Assembly: GCF_002001175.1 (NCBI RefSeq)
Contig: NZ_MUNT01000011.1
Coordinates: 62,001 to 126,000, forward strand
From: Rhodanobacter sp. C03
Lineage (GTDB): Bacteria; Pseudomonadota; Gammaproteobacteria; Xanthomonadales; Rhodanobacteraceae
DNA length: 64,000 bases
Direction: 5' to 3'
Below, piece after piece: positions 29,640 to 36,919 of this stretch. The notes below the pieces were generated by a model. It had not been told where the DNA came from. It did not search any database and was given only the letters and a program-made list of their open reading frames with translations. The position numbers and the translations under genes are program-made. Each line of letters starts with the position of its first letter. Position 1 is the first letter of the stretch.

Positions 29640-30076
29640 TCCGCTCGCGCCCGCTATCGCAAAGGGGCTTCAGCCTGCTCGAGGTGATCGCCGCGATCAT
29701 GTTGCTGGCGATCGCGTTCACCGCGCTGATGAAGGTGACCGGCGCCTCGATCAGCCTCAGCCAGAACGCGGCCGAGCACAGCGAGGCGGCGATGTGGGCG
29801 CGCAGCCTGCTCGACAGTGCGTTCGTGGGGCAAGCGGTCAAGCCGGGCACTAGCTCGGGCCGGTTCAATCAGCAGTTCCGCTGGCAACTCAACGTCACGT
29901 CGTGGAATCAGGCCGGTGTCGCGGAACCCGCTGCACCGCTGCATCTGTACCAGCTGGATCTGGATGTGCAGTGGGGACCGTCAGTGCACCCACGTTCGGC
30001 ACATTTCCGCACGTTGCGACTGGGCGGCCCCGAAGTCGACGCTGCTGGCATCGGCAACGCGCAGGCCTCCCCATGA
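29636..30076 (+). CDS. gspI: minor pseudopilin GspI
   Basis: A 146-residue minor pseudopilin, cleavage motif RGFSLLEVIAAIMLLAIAF. The remainder has the WARSLLDSAFVGQ segment expected in GspI and a C-terminal half with QLDLDVQWG. It overlaps gspH and gspJ by four bases each (ATGA). Part of the GspI-J-K tip complex. Confidence 0.92.
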   Translation: MIRSRPLSQRGFSLLEVIAAIMLLAIAFTALMKVTGASISLSQNAAEHSEAAMWARSLLDSAFVGQAVKPGTSSGRFNQQFRWQLNVTSWNQAGVAEPAAPLHLYQLDLDVQWGPSVHPRSAHFRTLRLGGPEVDAAGIGNAQASP

Positions 30077-30741
30077 AGCGCGCTGGCGGGTTCACCCTGC
30101 TCGAAGTGCTCGCAGCGCTGGTGTTGCTGGCGCTGCTGCTGGTCGGTGTGTATTCGGGCATTCGCACTGCCACCCGCAGCGTGCGAACGGGGACCTCGGC
30201 GATCGAGCGGATCGACCAGATCCGTTCCGCCGAAGGGTTCCTGCGCCGCGAGCTGGCGCAGAGCCTGATCCAGCCGATCAGCCACAACGACCATGGTGAT
30301 GCGATTTATTTCGAGGGTAGTGCGCGTGAGATGCGTTATGTCGCGCCGCTGCCTGGCTATCTCGGCAAGCTCGGTCCGCAACTGCAGCAACTGCGGCTGG
30401 TCGATGACGGCAACGGCAGCCAGCGGCTGGAACTGCGTCTGGCGGTACTGCCGCCGGACGGTCAGCCGCCCAGGCCGCTGGGCGACCCGCAAGTGCTGTT
30501 CGATCACATCAAGGACGGCAGCTTCAGTTATCGCGGTGTCGATGGCGATGGCGCCGCCGTGCCGTGGTCCGGCGCGTGGGCCGATGGTCGGGTGCTGCCA
30601 CAGCTGGTGCGCATCGAACTGCGACCGTTGGGCAACCAGGCCTGGCCGCAACTGGATGTGCCATTGCGCGCCAATCCACTGAACAGCAATGGGCAAACCA
30701 GTCTGCCTCGGGCCGGCCTGCGTGGTGGAGGTCTGCCATGA
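30073..30741 (+). CDS. gspJ: minor pseudopilin GspJ
   Basis: A 222-residue minor pseudopilin with the motif GGFTLLEVLAALVLLALLL close to the N-terminus. The C-terminal globular domain is longer than in GspH and GspI, with the LELRLAVLPPDGQ and VLFDHIKDGSFSY patterns that fit GspJ. It overlaps gspI at 30073-30076 and gspK at 30738-30741. With GspI and GspK it forms the pseudopilus tip. Confidence 0.92.
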   Translation: MKRAGGFTLLEVLAALVLLALLLVGVYSGIRTATRSVRTGTSAIERIDQIRSAEGFLRRELAQSLIQPISHNDHGDAIYFEGSAREMRYVAPLPGYLGKLGPQLQQLRLVDDGNGSQRLELRLAVLPPDGQPPRPLGDPQVLFDHIKDGSFSYRGVDGDGAAVPWSGAWADGRVLPQLVRIELRPLGNQAWPQLDVPLRANPLNSNGQTSLPRAGLRGGGLP

Positions 30742-31610
30742 GAAGGCCACTATCCCGGCGTACCGGGCAGCGTGGCGTGGCCCTGTTGCTGGTGTTGTGG
30801 GCATGCACCCTGCTGGCGATCCTGCTGGGCGGCTACGCCGCCCTGGCGCGCACCGAGGGCTTGCAGGCGCGCTATGAGTTTACCCAGGCCCAGGCGCATT
30901 ACGACGCCGAAGCGGGCCTGATGCGCGCGGTTTACGGACTGCAGAATCCTGTACTCAAACAGCGCTGGATTGGTGATGGACGTACTTATTCGTTCCGCTA
31001 CGACAACGCCACCGTTGCGGTGTCGGCGATCGACGAAGGCGGCAAGGTGGATATCAATAGCGCTACACCAGACGTGCTGCAAGCCCTGTTCCAGGCCGCC
31101 GGGATGGAGCCGGTGCATGCGAAGGCGGCGGCTGGCAACGTGATGGACTGGCGTAACCCGCCTGGCATCGACAGCGTGGCGCAAACCCAGCGTGCCGCCT
31201 ATACGGCCGCCGGGCGTGACTACGGCCCGCGGCATGGGCCGTTCGCCAGTATCGAGGAACTGCAGATGGTGCTTGGCATGACGCCTGCGGTCTATCGTAC
31301 GGTGGCGCCGGTGGTCACGATCTGGTCAGGCAACACCAGTCCGGATCCGAACACCGCGCCGCCGTTGGCGCTGGCAGCGATTCCGGGAATGACCCCGGAG
31401 CAGCTGAGTGTGATCCAGGCTGCACGCGCGCGGAGTGCAAACGATCCTAGTCTGGTTCTCAACAACGGAACCACGCATAGTATCCGGTCGGAGGCCACGC
31501 TGGCCGACGGCACGCGCGCAGAATTGCGCGCCACGATTCGTATGCAGACGGGGCGGGGCAGCACGCAACCGTATATGGTGCTGCGCTGGCAGGAGGGAAA
31601 TGCGGAATGA
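30738..31610 (+). CDS. gspK: minor pseudopilin GspK
   Basis: A 290-residue protein, the largest minor pseudopilin. The N-terminus RGVALLLVLWACTLLAILLGG replaces the Glu at +5 of other pseudopilins, which is usual for GspK. The large globular part carries VDINSATPDVLQALFQAAGM (helix-hairpin-helix-like) and DYGPRHGPFASIEELQMVLGM. GspK caps the pseudopilus and its big domain is thought to block elongation. Coupled to gspJ and gspL by overlaps. Confidence 0.94.
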   Translation: MRRPLSRRTGQRGVALLLVLWACTLLAILLGGYAALARTEGLQARYEFTQAQAHYDAEAGLMRAVYGLQNPVLKQRWIGDGRTYSFRYDNATVAVSAIDEGGKVDINSATPDVLQALFQAAGMEPVHAKAAAGNVMDWRNPPGIDSVAQTQRAAYTAAGRDYGPRHGPFASIEELQMVLGMTPAVYRTVAPVVTIWSGNTSPDPNTAPPLALAAIPGMTPEQLSVIQAARARSANDPSLVLNNGTTHSIRSEATLADGTRAELRATIRMQTGRGSTQPYMVLRWQEGNAE

Positions 31611-32797
31611 GTAATACGGCAATGCAGTCGTTGCGGCCGCTGGTGGATCGTTTGCGTCGTGGCTGGCGTGCTTCGCCGTTGCCGGTCTTCCTCGGTTGGT
31701 GGGCAGGTGAGTTGCGCACGTTGCTGCCGCCGCGCTGGCACGGCTGGTTTGGCGGCGGTGCAGACTGGCACGTGCTCCAGTACGCAGACATGCAATGGAC
31801 GCTGCGCCGCGCCGGCCACGACGAGGTGCTGGTCCGCTGGGATGATCACGCCGAGACGTCTGCCATCGATGCAGGTATCGGGCAGGTTGCGTTGAACGCG
31901 GCACTGCAGAAAGTGGATCGGGAGGACTTGCGGCTGGCGCTGCTGTTGCCGTCAGCCGTCGTGCTGCGGCGAACGTTGGCGCTGCCAACCGCCGCGCGCG
32001 ACAACCTGCAGCAGGTGATGGCGTTCGAGATGGATCGGCAGACCCCGTTCAACGTGACCCAGGTGTATTACGCGGTACGCGAGCTGAGCGTGCCGGCCAC
32101 CGCAGGGCGCTTCAATGCGGAGTTGCTGGCGGTCACGCGTGGCACGCTGGACCCCTTGCTGGCGCGGCTGCGCTCGCTCGGTGTTTCGATCGACACGGTG
32201 GATCTGGCGGTCGGCAACGATCGGCTCGGGGTCAACCTGCTGCCACCGGAACAGACCCCGCGACAGGTGCGGCCGCGACGACGCCTGAATCTGGCGCTGG
32301 TGGCGGCGTGCGTGATCTTGCTGGTGCTGCTGCTGGGCCAGTGGCTGCACAATCGGCAGACCGTATTGACGCAGATGCGGAGCGAGGTCGAGGACATGCG
32401 CGGCGAGGCACAACAGGTTGCGTCGTTGCGTCAGCAGTTGCAGGACAATGTGGGCGCCGCCGGTTTCCTGGTCCAGCGCAAGAAGAACACTGTGACCATG
32501 CTCAGTCTGTTGCAGGACGCCAGCACGCGATTGCCGGACAGTGCGTGGCTGGAGCGTTTCAACGTCGACAACACGGGCCAGATCGGCATGCAGGGGCAAA
32601 GCCCGCAGGCGGCGAAACTGCTCGATGTGCTGAAAGACTCCACGTTGATCACTCAGGCCAGTTTCCAGGGCAGCATCCAACCCGATCCCACCAGCGGCAA
32701 GGAGCGTTTCTACCTGACCGCGCAATTGCATCAGCCGAATGTGGCTCCGGCAAAGCCCGCGGTCGCGGCGTCGACCGGCAACGGGGGTGCGCCATGA
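31607..32797 (+). CDS. gspL: type II secretion platform protein GspL
   Basis: A 396-residue bitopic protein: a cytoplasmic actin-like domain (about 1-215), which in the family contacts GspE, one membrane span at about 228-245 (LNLALVAACVILLVLLLGQWL), and a periplasmic ferredoxin-like part with a coiled-coil linker. It is closer to the PilM/PilN-fused type used in xps clusters than to classical EpsL. The C-terminus is a disordered Ala/Pro tail. Its stop codon overlaps gspM. Confidence 0.88.
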   Translation: MSNTAMQSLRPLVDRLRRGWRASPLPVFLGWWAGELRTLLPPRWHGWFGGGADWHVLQYADMQWTLRRAGHDEVLVRWDDHAETSAIDAGIGQVALNAALQKVDREDLRLALLLPSAVVLRRTLALPTAARDNLQQVMAFEMDRQTPFNVTQVYYAVRELSVPATAGRFNAELLAVTRGTLDPLLARLRSLGVSIDTVDLAVGNDRLGVNLLPPEQTPRQVRPRRRLNLALVAACVILLVLLLGQWLHNRQTVLTQMRSEVEDMRGEAQQVASLRQQLQDNVGAAGFLVQRKKNTVTMLSLLQDASTRLPDSAWLERFNVDNTGQIGMQGQSPQAAKLLDVLKDSTLITQASFQGSIQPDPTSGKERFYLTAQLHQPNVAPAKPAVAASTGNGGAP

Positions 32798-33459
32798 AGA
32801 TGGTGACACTCAATCCGCGCGAGAGCCGTATTGCGGCAGTCCTGCTGCTGTTGCTGGCGCTGCTGCTGGCTTACTTCGTGCTGCTACATTGGTGGTTCGT
32901 GGCGCCATTGCGGCAGATTCATGGCGAGATGGCTGACCTGCGCGACACGCACAGCCGCTACGCGGCGGCGATTGCCGAAAAGCCGGCGTTGCAGCAACGC
33001 CTTGCTGCGCTCGGCGCCGACCAGGCCGCCAGCCGTGCGTTTCTCGCCGACGATGATCCGAACACCGCTGCCGCGGATCTGATGCAGCGCGTGGTCGACG
33101 TGGTGGGCAACAGCACCCACCCCGGCAGTTGTCAGGTGAGCCAGAAGATGCCGTTGCCCAATCCGCCGGTCACACCGGGTGAGCCTTACCGCAAGGCCGC
33201 CGTGAGCATCAACCTGAGCTGTGACATGGAATCGCTGGCGAATGTCCTGCACGCACTGGAGCAGGGCACGCCATACGTATTCATCGACGATCTCAGCATC
33301 TACCGCAATCCGGTGGCGGCGCAGCAGAATCACGCGGCGCCGCTGGAAGTACAGTTCACGCTGTCCGGCTACCTGCGCCCGTCGCACGCGAGTCCTGCCG
33401 CAGCTCCGGTGACTGCGCCGGCTGGCCTGCAGCAACCCGGTGAGGGAGCCACGCCATGA
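32794..33459 (+). CDS. gspM: type II secretion protein GspM (GspMb type)
   Basis: A 221-residue bitopic protein: short cytoplasmic start, one membrane span about 13-35 (IAAVLLLLLALLLAYFVLLH), then a coiled-coil (HGEMADLRDTHSRYAAAIAE) and a periplasmic ferredoxin-like fold (YVFIDDLSIYRN). It is expected to dimerise with GspL and stabilise it. The C-terminal tail is Pro/Ala-rich. Overlaps on both sides confirm the operon. Confidence 0.88.
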   Translation: MKMVTLNPRESRIAAVLLLLLALLLAYFVLLHWWFVAPLRQIHGEMADLRDTHSRYAAAIAEKPALQQRLAALGADQAASRAFLADDDPNTAAADLMQRVVDVVGNSTHPGSCQVSQKMPLPNPPVTPGEPYRKAAVSINLSCDMESLANVLHALEQGTPYVFIDDLSIYRNPVAAQQNHAAPLEVQFTLSGYLRPSHASPAAAPVTAPAGLQQPGEGATP

Positions 33460-34184
33460 ATGCTGCTCATCAGCGCAAGCTGACGTCGGTGCTTGGGGTG
33501 AGCGCGGTTGTGCTTGGCACCCTGTGGCTGTTGTTGCTGGGTGGTGTCGGGCGCAAAGTGCATTGGGGTGCACCGCGAGCGCTGCCGCCGTTGTCAGCGG
33601 TCGGCAATGCCGCGAGTTTGCCGCTGCCGTTGCCGCTGGAACAGTTTGCGGTGATCTGGCAGAAGCCGCTGTTCAGCCCCGATCGCAAGCCGGTACCACA
33701 GGTGGCCAACGCGGGCACCAGCATTGGTGATCTCGAGCTGACCGGCATCATCCTCACGCCGGGTCTGCGCATGGCCTTGCTGCGCGACAAGAATGCCGAG
33801 CACCATGAGGTGCGCCTGCGCGAGGGTGAGTCGCTGCCGGATGGCAGCGTAACCCTGGTCGAGGTGCGGCCACGCTCGGCGCTGTTCGACACATCCACTG
33901 GCCGCGCCGAATTGAAGCTACCCGCCGGGGCGCCCTTCGATGGCCAGAAAACCGATCCAGCGGTAGATACCCCCAATCAGGATGTTCCCGCGAATGCGAT
34001 GATCAGAATAGAGCCGCAGGACGCCGGAAGGCAGCAAAACGGCCCCAGGAATGGTCCTGATTCAAAGCGGCCGCCGGGGCCCGGGCCGGAGAACGGCCAG
34101 CCGTCGTTGCTCGAGCGACTAAGAGAAAATATCCAGAAACGTCGTGCCGCCAACGCCGCCGCGGCCAACGAAGGAGTACGTTGA
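33456..34184 (+). CDS. gspN: XpsN/GspC-like inner-membrane protein of type II secretion
   Basis: A 242-residue protein with one N-terminal membrane anchor (VLGVSAVVLGTLWLLLLGGV) and a periplasmic homology-region-like domain around residues 90-150 (GDLELTGIILTPGLRMALLR, then GESLPDGSVTLVEVRPRSALF). This pattern resembles the GspC HR domain, which contacts the secretin N0 domain. In the Xanthomonas xps clusters the gene in this position is called xpsN and no separate gspC occurs, so it may fill the GspC role. The C-terminus is disordered, Gly/Pro/Arg-rich, then a short amphipathic helix (LLERLRENIQKRR). It precedes gspD by 3 bp. Confidence 0.8.
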   Translation: MNAAHQRKLTSVLGVSAVVLGTLWLLLLGGVGRKVHWGAPRALPPLSAVGNAASLPLPLPLEQFAVIWQKPLFSPDRKPVPQVANAGTSIGDLELTGIILTPGLRMALLRDKNAEHHEVRLREGESLPDGSVTLVEVRPRSALFDTSTGRAELKLPAGAPFDGQKTDPAVDTPNQDVPANAMIRIEPQDAGRQQNGPRNGPDSKRPPGPGPENGQPSLLERLRENIQKRRAANAAAANEGVR

Positions 34185-34187
34185 TTC

Positions 34188-36824
34188 ATGTTACGCAAAC
34201 TCACTCAGCAAGTTCTGCGCATGGCCATACTGGCCGTGACCGTGGGCATGGCCGGTTGCGCCAGCCTGCCGGCGCCGCATGACAACGGCGCGCTGCAGCG
34301 CGAGGCGATGGCCGGCACGCAGAACCCGGTGCCGGCACCGTTGCCGTTGAACAGCGACTTCGCCAGCGGCAGCGAAACCACGGCGAAATCGGAGCTCAGC
34401 CACGGCAGCGGCCAGTTCATCCGGCCGGGCGCGCTGGCTACGCCACGACCGGCGGCGAACGGTCCCGGCGGTGTCACCTTCAATTTCGAGAATCAGCCGG
34501 TGCAGGCGGTGGTCAAGGCGATCCTCGGCGACCTGCTCAAGCAGAACTACACGATCGTGCCGGGTGTGCAGGGCAACATCTCGTTCGCAACCTCCGAGCC
34601 GGTGGATTCGAACCAGGCGCTGCCGATCCTGGAGACCCTGTTGTCGTGGACGCACAATGCGCTGGTGCAACGCAACGGCGGTTACGTGGTGATGCCGGAG
34701 AAGGACGCCGTGGCCGGCAACCTGGTGCCCAGTCTCGGCGCCGCCGCACCGCAGGGTGGCCTGCAGGCGCGGCTGTTCCCGCTGCACTACATCTCGGCCA
34801 GCGAGATGCAGAAGCTGATCAAGCCATTCGCGCGGCCGAACGCGATCCTGCTGGTGGACTCGGCGCGCAACCTGCTGGTGATGTCCGGCACGCCGGATGA
34901 GCTGACCAACTACCAAGGCATGGTGCGCACCTTCGATGTCGACTGGTTGCGCGGCATGTCGGTGGGCGTGTTCAACCTGCAGTATGCGAACGTCGCCGAG
35001 CTGATGCCGAAGCTCGATGGCATGTTCGGCGCGCATGGCGATACCCCGCTGGCCGGCATGCTGCGTTTCATCCCGATCGAGCGCACCAATGCAATGGTGG
35101 TGATCAGCACCCAGCCCGAATACCTGCAGGAAGTCGGCGACTGGATCACCCGCATCGACCGCGGTGGCGGCAACGAACCGCAGCTGTTCGTCTACGACGT
35201 GCGCAACATCAAGGCGTCGGATCTGGCGAAGTACCTGGCGCAGATCTACACCAACGGTGCCGGCGGCAATGGCAGCAGCGACAATGGCGGCAAGGTCGGG
35301 CCCGGCCTGAGCGGTGGCACGCTGGGCAGCGCCGACAACGCCAGTGGCAAAAGCATAGGCAGCACCGCCGGCAGCTTCGGCAATACGGACAGTTCGGGCG
35401 CTACCGGGGGGCTGGGCAGTTCGGGCGGCACCTCCGGTATCGGCAGCGGCAGCAGTGGTCTCAATACGGGCAGTGGCACCACCGGTGGTATCGGGGGCAC
35501 CACGTCCGGCATCGGCGGCAGTGGTTCAAGTGGCAGCAGCGGGCTGGAGAACGCCGGCAGCAGTGCCTCGAACGACCAGCAGTACAGCTCCAGCGATGGC
35601 AGCGTGAAGATCAGTTCGGTCGACAACAGTAACCAGCTGATGGTGCGTGCCCGGCCGTCGCAATGGGAGGAGATCAAGACCGCGATCACCAAGCTGGACA
35701 ACGTGCCGCTGCAGGTGCAGATCGAGACGCGCATCATGGAGGTGACGCTCACCGGACAGTTCGAGTTCGGCGTGCAGTGGTATCTACAGGGGCTGACCGG
35801 CAGCACCACCAACAGCGACGGCAGCGTCACGCCCGGCGAGCCATATCGCCATCGGGCGGCCGCGCTGGGCGGGGGCGGCAACACCTACAACACGGGTGAC
35901 GCGCTGTTCTACTCCTTCATCAACAGCAAGATGCAGGTCGCGCTGAGTGCGATGGAGACCAACGGCAATACCAAGACGCTGTCGGCACCTTCGATGGTGG
36001 TACTCAACAACCAGCTGGCGCACATCCAGGTAGGCAACCAGATCCCGGTCAACCAGACCTCGATCATCGGGCTGGGCGGGACGACCGCCACGAATACGAC
36101 GGCCAGCTCGGTGACGTATCTGCCCACCGGCGTGATTCTCGATGTGCAGCCGCGGGTGAATCCGGGTGGCCTGGTCTACCTCAACGTGCACCAGCAGGTC
36201 AGTTCGACGCTGGGCAACGCCAATACGCAGGGCAACTTCACCATCGCGCAGCGCGATGTGGCGACCCAGGTCGCGGTGCAAAGCGGCCAGACCGTGCTGC
36301 TCGGCGGCCTGATCCAGCAGGACGAGTCCACCACCAATACCGGTATTCCAGGACTCAACGACATCCCGTGGCTGGGCCGGCTGTTCGGCACTACCGGCCG
36401 CAGCCGCAACCGCACCGAGCTGATCGTGCTGATCACGCCGCGGGTGATCCGCAGCAGCGAGGATGCCCGGCAGATCACCGAGGACTACCAGAACAAGTTC
36501 GAGTCGCTGGCGCCTCTGCGGGAATCCCAGCATGCGGTGTCCGCCGTGCCGGTGATCGCGCCGCTGCCGGCGTCGACGGCGGTCGCCGCCAGCTGGCCGG
36601 AACAGCTGCAGCAACACGCCGAGGGCGCCTTGCGCAATGCCGATTATGCGAATGCGCAGGATCTGGCGATGCAGTCGTGGCGGCAGGGTTCGCGCCACGG
36701 CAGCCTGTGCGAACGCAACTGGCAGGTGATCCTGCAGGCGCGGCAGGCAAATCACGCCTTGGGTGGCGTCGATGCGGCGCGCAAGCAGGAAGCCGAATGT
36801 CTGCGACCGTCGGCAACGCCATAG
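34188..36824 (+). CDS. gspD: type II secretion secretin GspD
   Basis: An 878-residue outer-membrane secretin. The signal ends in GMAGC with Cys24 in a lipobox, so a lipidated N-terminus is likely, as in XpsD. N0/N1-N3 domains extend over about 95-355 and 470-505, interrupted by a 110-residue Gly/Ser/Thr-rich insert (about 357-468). The secretin barrel domain covers about 508-765 (LQVQIETRIMEVTLTGQFEFGV, then VGNQIPVNQTS, ending RSRNRTELIVLITPRVI). The C-terminal 100 residues are helical. The Gly/Ser insert lies in the N3 domain region and is longer than in enterobacterial GspD, but this is common in the xps branch. It forms the exit pore for the proteases of this region. It is the last gene of the operon. 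Confidence 0.96.
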   Translation: MLRKLTQQVLRMAILAVTVGMAGCASLPAPHDNGALQREAMAGTQNPVPAPLPLNSDFASGSETTAKSELSHGSGQFIRPGALATPRPAANGPGGVTFNFENQPVQAVVKAILGDLLKQNYTIVPGVQGNISFATSEPVDSNQALPILETLLSWTHNALVQRNGGYVVMPEKDAVAGNLVPSLGAAAPQGGLQARLFPLHYISASEMQKLIKPFARPNAILLVDSARNLLVMSGTPDELTNYQGMVRTFDVDWLRGMSVGVFNLQYANVAELMPKLDGMFGAHGDTPLAGMLRFIPIERTNAMVVISTQPEYLQEVGDWITRIDRGGGNEPQLFVYDVRNIKASDLAKYLAQIYTNGAGGNGSSDNGGKVGPGLSGGTLGSADNASGKSIGSTAGSFGNTDSSGATGGLGSSGGTSGIGSGSSGLNTGSGTTGGIGGTTSGIGGSGSSGSSGLENAGSSASNDQQYSSSDGSVKISSVDNSNQLMVRARPSQWEEIKTAITKLDNVPLQVQIETRIMEVTLTGQFEFGVQWYLQGLTGSTTNSDGSVTPGEPYRHRAAALGGGGNTYNTGDALFYSFINSKMQVALSAMETNGNTKTLSAPSMVVLNNQLAHIQVGNQIPVNQTSIIGLGGTTATNTTASSVTYLPTGVILDVQPRVNPGGLVYLNVHQQVSSTLGNANTQGNFTIAQRDVATQVAVQSGQTVLLGGLIQQDESTTNTGIPGLNDIPWLGRLFGTTGRSRNRTELIVLITPRVIRSSEDARQITEDYQNKFESLAPLRESQHAVSAVPVIAPLPASTAVAASWPEQLQQHAEGALRNADYANAQDLAMQSWRQGSRHGSLCERNWQVILQARQANHALGGVDAARKQEAECLRPSATP

Positions 36825-36919
36825 CCGCCGACGCGCAAGCTGCGCACTGATAGGAGCCAGGGGAGGCGCGTGGTGGCGGCTGCACAGGCATGGACTGGCA
36901 GCCGTTATCATTCGCGTGG

